Notes under the pieces: model-generated
What the model saw: the letters and a program-made list of their open reading frames with translations, nothing else
Database searches by the model: none
What the model was told of the DNA's origin: nothing
Origin: Capitulum mitella
Lineage: Eukaryota; Arthropoda; Thecostraca; Pollicipedomorpha; Pollicipedidae
Assembly (NCBI GenBank): GCA_030062745.1
Contig: CP099839.1
Span: forward strand, 26,525,324-26,589,323
Direction: 5' to 3'
DNA: 64,000 nucleotides
In this document: one piece after another, positions 24,325 through 46,704 of the stretch
Layout: each line of letters begins with the position of its first letter
Position numbering within the stretch: the stretch's first letter is position 1
Program-made: the position numbers and the translations under genes

Positions 24325-25330
24325 TTTCCATGATGGTTCGCACAGACACAAAGCCGGGTGAATTTGACAAAGAATCGATTAGAGAACTGCATCGCATGGA
24401 AGAGGCGGAGCCGGCACCGGCACGTGGTACGTGCTGACCTCGGGAACACAAAAAAAACCCGTTTTGCAAGGTTTCAAAATGGCGGTATGGTCTTGGGAAC
24501 CGTGAAAGAGACGAGCCCGAGGACACTAAACAACCACAACAATTTGCCGGCAGGAAATCATTTAGCGAAGTCGACCTCATCCGCCGTACGGGGTAGCCGT
24601 GGCGCGTGCTCAAAGTGGTTTTTACTGTGGTTTCGAATGAAAAGGCGTCAGTGACTGATACGAAATTGGAAGCAACGGAAGGTCCGCTCTTTTGCCGTTC
24701 CGATGATGCCAAACACTTATTAGGTATGCCGCTACCTCTCCGGCCATGCGACGCCATGCGAACGAATGCAGGAGGCGATTTCGCCAATTTTCAGTTGAGC
24801 TCGAGAACATTGCCAAGCGCCGACACAACGTCCTTCCCGGTGCCTAATCGCCAATCGTGGTTCGCACCGAGACCAAATCAGGTTCATTAACAGAGAATCG
24901 ATTGGAGAACAGCATCATGTACAACACCATGCGTGGGGACCAGCACGTGGCGCGTGCCTGCCTCGGGAGCACTACAAAGGCCGTTTTGCAAGCTTTACAA
25001 AATATGCTAACGCTAAATTTAACTTTCAGTTATCACAACTCGGCGATTATGTAGCCCCACGTCACAACGTGCCAACTGCATATCATTCCATAGGACCGAC
25101 TTCGGCCGTCAAAAGGGGTAGCCGCATTAGCCGCATAGTGGCGGCATTTTCGGTTTTCGGGTTTTTGTGTGTACGCTGTGATTGCATTGGTATGGAGAGT
25201 GGGATTGCTGGCAAAACACTAATGGAACAAACTGATCTTCGTCGTTTTGACGCTACCTTTAATGTAGTCACAGTTCACTTAATTTTTGCAGCTATGGTGG
25301 ATGAGATGAACCCTTGCAAGTCGTAATTCT
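24325..25330. repeat. Tandem duplication, unit about 530 bp
   Basis: Diverged matching pairs keep their order: GGTTCGCACAGACACAAA near 24331 with GGTTCGCACCGAGACCAAA near 24859; GAATCGATTAGAGAACTGC near 24372 with GAATCGATTGGAGAACAGC near 24896; CCGTTTTGCAAGGTTT near 24459 with CCGTTTTGCAAGCTTT near 24981. No protein family is recognised in the frames. Confidence 0.7.
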
Positions 25331-25779
25331 GCACAAATTCGACATTTTCCAAGATCTCTGTGTTCGATTGAAGATTGTGGTGACGCCATCAGGAGCATGC
25401 CGTTAAAAATACTACCACCTTGTTCCTCAATCAATGGTGAACATGCCACTATAAGCCAGCTGGTGTATCTTATTGTAGCTGATACAAAAAAGGTCCGTAT
25501 GTCGCGTTTTTCACGTGTGTTTTTTGTCGATCCTGATTGAAAACCAGTTTCTCTTGCTCGTAACTAAAATTCGTATGATTCCACCGTGCTTGGTTTGACC
25601 TTGACGCTACATCTAGTTTAGGGATTTCAAATACGTTACAGAACTTAAAATGTCGCAATAACAGACATGTATATTCTGTTAGATTCAGAAGCAGATAGAC
25701 AAACACACTCAGGGCTACAAGACATAGAGGCAGATATAAACAAATGACTGTGGGAAACAAAGAAAGACTTAGCAAATGT

Positions 25780-26060
25780 GGGGAAGACTGAGGGACACCG
25801 AGGAGACCGGCAGAGAATAACAGAGTTCGACGGACCGACCGAGATCGACGGAAACCGGTGGAGAGCGGTGGAGACGAGTTAAGACCAAAAGAAACCGGCA
25901 GAGACCGGCTGAGACCAACAGAGACCGATGGACATCAAACGAGGGACCGAAAGACCGATGGGCTGATGGAGACCAAAGGAGACAAACAGAGACTAATGGA
26001 GATCGAGCTAGATCGGTGGATATCGACTGAAACGGATGGAGATCCAGGGGCACCGAGGAA
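25780..26060. repeat. Degenerate purine-rich short repeat
   Basis: Many variants of GAGACCGGCAGAGACC and GATGGAGACC follow one another. The opposite-strand open frame across it is a by-product of composition. Confidence 0.7.
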
Positions 26061-26966
26061 GACTTGCTGACACCGTGAGGAATAGACAGAAGACGATCGA
26101 TCTTACAGAAACTGGGGCGGTGAAAACTGACGAAGATAGGACAAAAAAAACATTTCGCACATGTCCAACCCGAGAAAGCGAAAAGAGAGCAGGGCCGCGG
26201 CAATGGCTGCTTGATACCCCAGCGCGCTGCATGAAGGGGAATTAATTGATAATATCTGTCGAAAAAGATTCTGACTGAAGCTCGCGATGTTTTTTTACAT
26301 GACGTTCGAAACAGACAGCGTGACGCAACGTGCTCGAAGCGAACGTGCGTCCGAGCGCGAAGTGTGCGGACATGCGGGAAGACCAAACGGCCGAAGGCAG
26401 TCTGTTTCCATGAAGGCTCGCAGCGCGATTGTAAAACGACACTGAGCAGCTGGATGAATCGTTCAACAGTAATCAGACTGAAGCGCACAGGGCGATTGTC
26501 GATCGATGCTGGAGTGCTGGCGAGGAAATTTTGCGAAGACCAGACTGCCGGCATTTGGTGCAGCAAACAGAACTCATTTGTTGGCAATGAATTGTGTAGT
26601 GCAGTCCCGGGACGGTCCCGGGGTCAATTTGATCAGCTTTTCATTCGAAAGTTAATTCAAATGAAAAATTCGGAAGCGCAAAGGGTTGTAGATGCGCGGC
26701 GTGGCCAATGGCCAAAAAAGCGGCCGGTGCGTCCGAGAAAGGCTTGTGCGCCTTATAGCGTGCATCGGGACCAAGAGAAATCGCGTCATGGGGATTTCAT
26801 GGGTAGGGGCAAGCCAGACAAAGGCTGTCGGCTGCCGCTTCTATACCTGATGGGCTCACCAAATGGATCTGTCGTATTTTTGCGCGATCGTTTTACTTTG
26901 CTTGCGATCGCAGCATTTCAGGAAATTGAACCAATCAGAACGGAATCCAACAGAGTCGTCACAAAC

Positions 26967-27135
26967 ATGAAGAGTCCTTCTTGGTTATCATATATATCAT
27001 ATTCTATATATTATCCTTCCCTGATCTTTGCACTTATCTATGCTCTACGCAAGCACTAAACGGGTGGAGAGCCCTTCTTGGTTATCTGTATTATATGCCA
27101 TATATTATCTTTCCCTAATCTCTGCACTTATCTAC
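26967..27135. repeat. Direct duplication of about 90 bp
   Basis: GAGTCCTTCTTGGTTATC (26971) and GAGCCCTTCTTGGTTATC (27068) begin two copies that both run through TATATTATC, TTCCCT, ATCT and GCACTTATCTA. Confidence 0.85.
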
Positions 27136-27423
27136 GGCAATCGGATTCAGCTGACGGATTTTGAAACCTGTCCGACGTTTTCCTTCAAAAAGAAGATGTT
27201 TGTGCGTTTATTTTCCTTTTTCATCTTTTTATTCACGAATCGCCGCTTCAACATGCATATATGCCAGGCACAGTCTCTACCTGAAGCATGTCAAAGACCT
27301 GGTCGAGAGAGCGCTGCTGACAAAACAACGTTTTCACTGGGGGGGGGATTTCGCTGTGTACGGGGGGGGGATTTGGCGGTCACTGGTGGGGTCTGTCCCC
27401 CAGTTAACATCTCAGAATAGGCT

Positions 27424-29397
27424 CTGGCGTGGATCCAGGGGAGGGGTGCGATGGGGGCGATCGCCTCCGACATCAGGCCTGAGAAGAGGCCCTGCGAGAG
27501 GAACCCCGGAGGTGCCCTTCTCGGGCCAGCCCCGAAGGAGCCCCTCTCAGTCTCAAAAGGAGCCCCGAAGGGCCGTATGAGCTCCACTGGGTCTCTGTGA
27601 AAACGTGACGTGTTCTTGATGTAGTCAGGGGAACCTCTGGGAGGATTAGATGGCCCCTGAGACGCAAAAAAGGCTCCTGAAGCTCCAAAAGAGCCCTTAA
27701 ACTTACAGCAAGGCCCCTAAACGGCACATCGCCCCTGAGACCGTCAGAGGCGTCACAGGGCCCCTGAGACGTCCATTATGAAGATTAGGATGGCCTAGAG
27801 ACTCCTGGAATGCCATAGGGTCCCCAAAATGCATTTCACGGACCTGTGTGAAAAGCTAAAGGTTTCTGATGCAGCCAGAGGGCCTCCGGAGGGTTAACGA
27901 GACTCTGAGACGGCAAGATAGTCCTAAGATGGATATAAGGGACCCCGAAATTTTCCAGTGGTCCCTGGGACTGCAAGAGGGGCCCCAACACGGAAAAGGG
28001 TCCATGAGACCGCTAAAAGTGCCAGAGAGGCCCCTGAGACGACAAGAACTTAAGGGGTGTCTATCATAGCATAAGGAGACCCTGGCCAGCCAGATGGGTC
28101 TCCTGAACAGGGATTCATCATTTACCTTCTCAACCGCGAGAGGGGCCCCAGATGGGCGACACCGGTCTTTCTGAAAACCTGGAGGGTTCTTGATGCGTTC
28201 AGAGGTCCCGGGAAGGTTAGATGGGTCCTGAGACGGCAAAGTCGGCCCCTACACGGCAGACGGCCCCTGAGACCGTCAAAAAGATCGGAGGGTCCTGCGA
28301 GGCTTACATAAGAGGACCTCTAACACGGTTTGGGGGCCCTGGATGACCAGAGGGCCCCGAGTATGTTAGGCGCGCTTCTGGCACAGAAAAGATCCCCCTG
28401 AGAGTGCCCGGGAGGCCCCTGAAGCGCCAGCAAAGGCCCCTGATACGGCTAGGGGGCTAGGTTGCCAGATATACCTCATGTAACAGAGGAAGACCCCTGA
28501 TAGAGCCATGGAGAGTACCGGAAACATTCAGAGGGCCCATGACACTGCACAGGAGCCCCGAAATCGCCACATGGTCTTCTGTAACTGACAAAGCGCTCTT
28601 GAGACGGCAAAAAAATGATCCCCAGAGACGACAAGGGTACCTAAGACAACAGGGCTCCACTGAGACGACCACCGGGGCCCCAAAACTACTAAGCCCTTGA
28701 GACGTCCAGACAGCTCCTGAAACGGCCAAAGGACCTAAAACATTGCCAGAGGCGCTTCTGTCTCGTCAGAGACTTAGAGAGGGCCCCTGTTACTGCCTGA
28801 GAAACTTCTTAGACGGCAAAAATTCACCAGGGACTACAGGAGGGAGCCCGAGATAGCTCAAGTGTCCCTAAAACTGCCAGATGGGACCATGACACTGCCC
28901 GGGTGCCCCTGAAACCACCAAAGGAGCGCCTGACATGTCCCAAGGGACGCGTGAGACTGTAAAAGGAACCTGAGACCACTAGAGGGCCCTGACATGGCAG
29001 GCGGTCCAAGACCACCAAAAATCTAGCGAAAAGTCTCCAGAAGCTACGACGGGACAGAGGAGCTCCTGGACCAGATACAGACGCGATACTTCCAGTAGAG
29101 GAAAGGATGCAGCCGCCTAAATCTCGCCGTTGTTGTCATGTTGTGTTCACTTTGCAGGAGAACAAAACGCGAAATTTTCAGAAATGACGCGACGCTCTTT
29201 TTTTCTTTGGTTACGTTATATGGTAAAAAAAATGCAAAATTTCGTCAGACATTTCTTCCAGGACTCGAGCAAATCAACAACAAGATCTTTTTCACATCTG
29301 GAGAACAACAAAAATGGGAAGCCCTGGCCGGGAGTGGGCCCCGCGCTGACCATTCCCCCTTCCTCGGCGAAATCCTGGATCCACCCCTGTCAAAGGA
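27424..29397. mobile_element. Terminal-repeat element filled with a degenerate ~30-bp satellite
   Basis: The left end reads GGCGTGGATCCAGGGGAGGG (27424). The right end, read in reverse complement from about 29393, gives GGGGTGGATCCAGGATTT. Between them, about 27540-29010, is a long run of degenerate units built on GGCCCCTGAGACGGCAAAA. No transposase frame is visible. Confidence 0.6.
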
Positions 29398-29589
29398 GTG
29401 CTAAGGTTGCGCCGGAAGGGCAACGTATCTTATCGTAACAACGGTTAAAGAACGTGAAGCGTTCAGCTGTTGGTGTCGCGCGGCTTCAAAACGTCTTACG
29501 AGGGCGTTTTGACTTTTACGCGCTTGAAAGCGTGAAGCTCATATTACACACGGGCATATTATATGCTACATGTATAGTATTATGGCCCC

Positions 29590-30630
29590 TGCCTTGATGT
29601 TACAAGGGAGATTTTAACAGAAGGGCGTCCACTTCCTACCAAAAGAGCCCAGATATCATATGTGCGGTTATGAACGATAGGGCGCTCTTTGTGTTCACAG
29701 ACAAAATTCATCCGTAAAATTGGGTCAAGCACCAGTCTGAACGTAAGGTTTGGCTCGGTACCTCTGTGTCACAAGAGAGCCATTCTAACAAAAGGGCACC
29801 TATTACTAAAACGTTGTGTGCCACTTCAGTGCTACTACAGGACATTATTTCCAACAGTCAGATGTCATGGTCCTTCACCGGGTGCCTTTGTGTCTCAGGG
29901 GCACCTTTTTAATGAAAGAGCGCCCATATTCCATCACAGGAGCGCCTTCTTGGTATCACAGCAGCGCCTTCTGAACGGCAGACCACCAATACTTTGTCAC
30001 ATGGGAGCCTGTTTAATGTCAAGGGGTGCCTTTTGAAGAACAGGATGCCCATACTCCTTCACAGAGGCGCTTCTTTGACGTCACAGGAGCATTTTTCAAT
30101 GACAGCGCAACCATGCTCTGCCACAGGGGCGGCTTCTTGGTGTCGCAGCGCGCCTTTTGATCGACAGGTTGACCATAAATCACGACGGGCCGGCTAGGGG
30201 CGCCCTCTCCATATCACAAGGATCTTTGGAATGAAATGGTTTCCATGCTCCATCACAGGGAAGCATCCCTGGCGTCACTAGGCACCTTTCGAACGCTGAT
30301 GCACCCATGCTTCTTCCCAGGGCCTCTTCTGGCGTCAAGCGGCGCCTTTCGATCGACAGGGCTTACGGTGTGTTTCTCTGGCGTCACGTGGGCGTAAGCT
30401 GTAGTAAGCTTTCACGTCACCCATAAGCTGCATAACGTCTTCGGCAGCTATAGCTGCCGAAGACGTCGATGCCGTAAGCCCTTGTAAGGGCTTTGCATTT
30501 GGCGCCTTATTCGCTAAGACCGCCAACATGCCAAGGGGGTCGAAAAGACACCTCGCCCCCTTTGGAATTTAATGGGGAGGGGGGCGGCCGCCCCGTCCGA
30601 CCCCCTGGACCCGTCCCTGGATCGATAGTG
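29590..30630. repeat. Degenerate ~55-60-bp repeat array with hairpins
   Basis: Variants of GTCACAGGGGCGCCTTTT followed by GACAGGGCGCCCATGCTCC recur through 29640-30340. The region ends near CCCTGGATCGAT (30615), resembling the GGATCC-type ends of neighbouring elements. A related array lies at 49490-49820. Confidence 0.6.
30435..30466. repeat. 32-bp perfect palindrome
   Basis: Sixteen bases ACGTCTTCGGCAGCTA are followed directly by their reverse complement. A second short hairpin (AAGCCCTT GT AAGGGCTT) follows at 30476-30493. Confidence 0.95.
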
Positions 30631-31680
30631 GTTACTTCGTTTTTGACCTTGATCTTCGCCTCCATGAATGTCGCCGGGAGGTCACGATCCCGTGGCTAGC
30701 GCAAGATGACTGGGTTTCGTTCCATATCGTATTTGTGGTACTCGGTGTAAATAAAAAAAAGTGAAATACCATATATTTAAGCTTGCACAATTTGAATTGC
30801 AATTTGAAGCGCTTGTCTTAAACAGTACAGAGCTACAGAAAATATTTTACACTGGCAACGCTTGGTCGAAAACAAACGAACAGCGATACCCGAGGCTGAC
30901 TTAACAAGGCCGATCATGGGCCAGAAGTTCGGGCGACATATATTTATGTTATTTGTATGTTGCTTCCTGCATTTATAGGCAGAGCACTCAGGTATAGACG
31001 TAACTCTAAATTCAGACATGAGTACTATATAAATAAAATTGTTTTTAAATAGTGTTCACATTCTGAAATATTTTCTGTTTAAATATGTTTGAGCTAAGTT
31101 ATTTCAAAGTGTATTTAAATAGCATTAACATATAGCCAAGCCCCAGAAACTGGGGGGGGGGAGAAAAACAGAACCTGGAAGGACAATCTGACGCAAAATC
31201 TTTTTTTAACGGGAAACTGCGAAGAACATTCACTTTTCGACAAAAACTGGTGGACAAAAGAACATTTTGCCAAAACTGAAGGGGACATGCCCCCATCCTC
31301 TGGTGGTTACACATATGCTCATAGATTTATTACAGAAAGTTTTTAACAGTCTTCAAATAAAATAATCTTCCATGAACTAACTGGACGTAGTAAGCATTCC
31401 ATCATGTGTTACAGTTATCTCTACGTTTCTGACTCAGTCGAGGCATGTGTACAATGAACTGTCACTGTGCAGTATTCTTCTGTCCCGTTTGAATGCCCTT
31501 TCAATGTTTAGGTTTCCTAACGCCGAAACTTTGATAGTTTTTGTGACGTGACTTTCCATATTTTCGTGTGATTCCACGCAAGTACCTTTATTTTATTTGA
31601 ACTGTCCCCTCTCTCGATGAAAATAAACTCTGAGGAGAGGTCCTAGACCATGACCAACAAAGGGTGCAGCCAGGATTTTC

Positions 31681-32871
31681 TTAACCCGCCTCAGAGTGGG
31701 GGGGGGCGGTTGACCGTCCCCCTCGAGGTTTTCTTGACATTGCGAGAGAACGAACAAACGCAGCGCCACAAAACTTTGCGTATCTTTTGCTTGATTATTT
31801 TTACGCCTTATGCCAAACTTTTACCTCAGGTCAAGTAAGATGTCTGACCTAGATCAGGTCAAGTGGACCTATGTCCAAAAGAGTCAGCGCCCTGTAACTT
31901 CTTCGCAAAACATGATATCACAATACAATTTTCCAGAGTTAGGGACTTTGATAATTGCAACAAACCTGCTATCTCGGACTTTTTTCTAAAATGCCCGGGT
32001 CATTGACCTAAGATCAAGTCCGTTTTCAACACATGTCGTTTTTTCGCAAACTGACAGAATTCTTTGCAACTATTTGAGTGTCGGGAGACCCAGGCACCCA
32101 TTCGCCGTCAATGGGCAAAGTTTCAATGACCTCAAACCACTGACCCGAGGTCAGGTCACGAATAACTATTATGAGCCAAAATGCACTGCCATCAAAATTG
32201 GGGGTGAATGACTCAGATCGGGTGGAAAATGTCAGGACTGGCTCACACGGTTGTGAATAATAACAGGAAGTTCAAAAAATTTCAAAAAACTGCAAATTCT
32301 GCAAATAAACAGACTCTCGCGAACAAAGCTCTACCAGTTGTGTAGATTGATATCTACTGAATTTCTTCAACATTTCAGCACAAGAAACCATCGCAAGAAC
32401 TACTAAAATCAAGAGAAAATACTTGGAAAGACATATTTCGCGAAAATAAAACAACGCTAACATTATTTTCCGTTAATTTCATCCGGCGTTCGTCTGCGGC
32501 GCCCACTGTGCAGCGTTGCGGTGATCGCCGTGTTTTTAACTCAACGTTTCCGCGTATATATTAAACAAATCACACGAATTAGACGTGTATCGGCATCTGC
32601 GGACTTTTACCTGTCCGCTGGTGCCTATATCTAGACTTTATTAGTCATCGCCCTTGAGATCCGGACCGTTTCTCGGTCTCATGCAGGCGGCTATAAGAAA
32701 ACAGATACAGGGCGTAAATGCCTCACATATTATCCAAAACTAAAAATGAGGTCAGTTTGGAGCTCTACTCGTCGCGAGCTTTCCAACGGTGTGCTTATTT
32801 TTTTATCGCGCGACCAACCATTCGTGAGTTAAAGGGGGCGGTCAACCGCCCCTCCCTTCCAGTCGGGTGTG
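31681..32871. mobile_element. Probable second TTAA-type element with hairpin ends
   Basis: The left end is TTAA CCCGCCTCAGAGT then a G-run and GGCGGTTGACCG (31681-31715). The right end, read inward from about 32871, is CCCGACTGGAAGGGAGGGGC then GGTTGACCG. The right TTAA is not intact (TGTG). The interior has no transposase frame and several AGGTCA-like motifs. Confidence 0.5.
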
Positions 32872-34159
32872 CATGGCTCCGACCCACAGTCGGGCGCGTG
32901 GTAAGGGGGGCATGGAGCTCGATGTGAACTATGTGAACTCGATGTGAACTGCGCCTATATCTCCGATGTTTGTGTGGGCAATCTGCCCTTACGTTGTTTC
33001 TAAAGTTAGCATGACCAATCTGGAAAGCACTTCTTCCGTAACAATCGGCAAAACTAACGACTTCATTTTCAACGAAGAACAAGGCGACGCAAGACAGAAC
33101 AGAGTGATATGACGCCTGTAGGATAGTCGCAAGGAACTTCCCCCCTTCCCCTAACAAACATCTTCAACATCCAACGATATATAATAATAACTGTACATAT
33201 AACGTAGTATAATATGTATAAGATATATAATAATAATAAATGTGCAACGATATACATAATAACAACAAACATACCGTTAGAAACAACAAACAAACAAACA
33301 TCGTTCCGCCACCACTGTACCATATTTCGCTCCTCTCTCAACTCCGTTCGACTCCCGACCACGCCGTATCCAACTCCGAATCCACGCCGTCAAAAGCATT
33401 TAGACAGTTTTTTTACCAGTGGAGTGGAGTCGAAAGCATTCTTACAGTTTTCCTTATAAGTGGAGAACATGATTAGAGCTCTGCATTATCCGCATCCTGG
33501 TACTGAAGTGAGAAAATAAATAGTTGTTTAGCGGCATCTACGTTCCCTTTATCTATTTTTAGATGCACAGATGCGTAAGCTGATATTGGTTCTGCATTAT
33601 GTTGCTCGCAATATGTCACAAAATCTTCGAGGCTGAGCTACGTAAAAAGTTTTTGTAAATGCATCAACCATTTAAATATCAATATACATCTATATGTCTT
33701 CGGCAAGTGACTATTTCATTTGGTGATTCAATAATCAACGACTGCACATATTTTGCTTGTTATTTAATTACTTACTGGTAATTATCTGCCCAGTTCTAAT
33801 AAAATTATACAAAAGTTGGACAGAATACTTCTCCGCAATCCCCTCCGACGGAGCCTACGGCTGTCCATAATACTGGTCCGAATGCATTCAGGGAAACCCT
33901 CAGGAGATTGCTCGTCATCACAGAACTTCAGACGCTGTGTGGCTACGGCCCGACAATGTGGAGAGCTGAAGGGAAGGTCAGACAAGGGCTGATTTTCGCT
34001 GCGGCTTCCTCAGCACGTGGTCGGTTCATGCCAGGCAGCCTCGCACTCAGGGAAGTTTTAGCCCAGCACTGCATGCCATCATGCGAAAACAGCCGGGGAT
34101 CGGGCCGTATCCGACCACCCGGCAAATCCAGGGTCCTCCCGGTCTCAGGACATCCCCAC

Positions 34160-34370
34160 CATCAGAGCCAGACTCAGGAGCACCGGCTCCCTACCGGACC
34201 AGACTCAGGACCGGCTCCCCTACCGGACCAGACTCAGGACCGGCTCCCCTACCGGACCAGACTCAGGACCGGCTCCCCTACCGGATCAGACTCAGGACCG
34301 GCTCCCCTACCGGATCAGACGCAGGAGCACGGTCTCCCCTACCAGACCAGACTAAGGACCGGCACCCCTG
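34160..34370. repeat. 29-bp minisatellite
   Basis: The unit GACTCAGGACCGGCTCCCC then TACCGGACCA recurs about every 29 bases from about 34170 to 34320, with degenerate edge copies to 34370. Confidence 0.95.
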
Positions 34371-34693
34371 TCGAACTCACCCTGACCTGGCACCATGGAC
34401 CAGCTGCCAGGGTACAGGAACGGTGCCAACAGTTGGTCTGAAGAGAGTGAATCGGTAGCAAGTGAACCATATCCTCTACGAGACAAACAAGGGAACGGAA
34501 TTCAGGCGAGGCCTGCACGTAACTACCTGGACCTATCAAAATCGTCTGCGTCTTAGCAGAGCACACTACATTGCTTTGCGTTGGCACGGTTCAATTAACA
34601 TGAATGTAGTCGTTTTGTAGCAGATGCGGGCCAAGAGGACGTTCAAGTGTCCTTAATTGTCGTTCGTGTACATAAAGGTATCCATTGGCGTAG

Positions 34694-34863
34694 GGAACGG
34701 GGCAGGGGCGCAGCCAGGATTTTCTTAACGGGGGGGGGGGGGATTGGAGCTCAGAGTGAACTGAAATCGCACGAAAACCGCTTGCCGGGAAGACGATGTG
34801 CAATGGTTTTCATAAAAATGCGGGCCTAAAGGGCGCCTCTTAGCTGCGCCCCTGGAACGGGGC
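34694..34863. mobile_element. 150-bp MITE with terminal repeats and perfect 10-bp flanking duplication
   Basis: The element 34704-34853 begins AGGGGCGCAGC and ends with its exact reverse complement (11 bases). It is flanked on both sides by GGAACGGGGC (34694-34703 and 34854-34863). A 12-base G-run lies just inside the left end. No coding capacity. Confidence 0.9.
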
Positions 34864-35738
34864 CCCGTAGCACTAGCGAATCCAGGGGGCCATCTCGGCC
34901 ATGTCCCCCAACCGCGATTGAGGGGGAGGGGACAAATGGCCAATTTCCTCCCCCCGAAAGGACATGGCTATTACTACTCAACCAAAGTTTGAAGTCGCTG
35001 AACACTCCGAACTTTATTCCCGGCCAGCGTCTTCCGCCCCATCCCCATCCCCCGGTGGCCGATTCGTTGACCTACCATCCATACCCCCAGCCGACGAAGC
35101 TCACTCCGAACGCACGGCCAGACCCTCCCCCTCCCTCGTCAGCGACTCGCTGACCTACCGTCCGTACCCAGGAAACTCTGGTTTGCCCCTCCCTCCAAAC
35201 GGAGCCGCCGGACCCGCACCTGGTCCGTGGGTGCCATGGCACCCCCTTTCCGAGAATGCTGAGCATTAACCACATGGCGGAAAGAATCGACTTCAAAGTT
35301 GGCTTTGGCACCCCTATTTTCTGCGACGTTCCTACAGCTATGCAGGTATCGGTTCCAGTCCGGGAATCACCGCGTTTTGAAAGCGATTAAGTTTGTTAGA
35401 AATGCCTCATACCCTGTGGTCTTGCTACATCCGCCATTGTCTCGTAGTCAGCTGGCGTAAATTACTAGCAGGCACTAGTATATATAATCACAGCAGGCAC
35501 ATCGTATATGCAGTGTCTTTTGCATGTTTGCAGGAACTGCTGCAGAGAAGATAAAACGTTTGCGCTCGGAAACCCTGGAAGTGCACATGGAAGAGTGAAA
35601 GCGCGTATTACGGCGTTTTTGGGTCAAGGCTCGTCAAGAAATAGCACAATGCACGCGACGCAGTCGTCTTTTGGTTTGAATGACATTAACCAGATGCACG
35701 GTGTCCGGTGCACAGTCCTTCCTTTTATTCTCCTTGTC

Positions 35739-35757
35739 TCTCTCTCTCTCTCTTTCC

Positions 35758-35791
<34 letters not shown>

Positions 35792-35793
35792 TC
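35739..35793. repeat. CT microsatellite
   Basis: An almost pure CT run interrupted by CTTT and CCCT, about 510-570 bases upstream of the SLC5 start codon. It could lie in the promoter or in a 5' UTR exon. Confidence 0.95.
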
Positions 35794-36306
35794 CGATACG
35801 TCTGTGTGTGCGCTGCGGTTGCAATACTCGGTAAGTCATGTCAGACGGCGCCTGTGTGTCAGCCCTCCCTGCCGGAAACGTGTGCCGTCCGGCCGGCGGC
35901 CGCTCCACAGAAGCGCGTGACGCCCGGTGACGTCATGCCGGAATTTCTGCGGCGGACGGCCCGCTCCACATCCCCGCCCACTCCGGAGGTCTCGCCGGCC
36001 GACCGACCGGGGGACAGCGTCAAACGTGCCGGCGCGGCCCGCGACGCCGTGCCACCGTGCAGAGCGCCCGTCCCTGTCCTGTGACCGTCTCTGTCCCTGT
36101 CGGCCAGCGCCCGACCGTGAGCCCGAGCTGAGCCGCGTCCCGACCGGCCGCACCAACCTGCTGCCGCGCTCCTCACCTGAAGGTCTCGCCCAAGGTCAGC
36201 GGCCGGCGGCCGTCCTCTGCCTGTGTGCGCCCGCAGTTGGCGTGTCGACAGCCGCGGCGAGAGGGTCGCAGGTGCAGCGCAGCCGGTCGCAGCACGGTTG
36301 CACGAC

Positions 36307-46704
<10,398 letters not shown>

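Noticed and set aside
26364..27059. 231-codon plus-strand open frame
   Set aside because: No recognisable domain; its 3' part runs into a direct duplication. It may be a decayed element frame, but there is not enough to call a gene.
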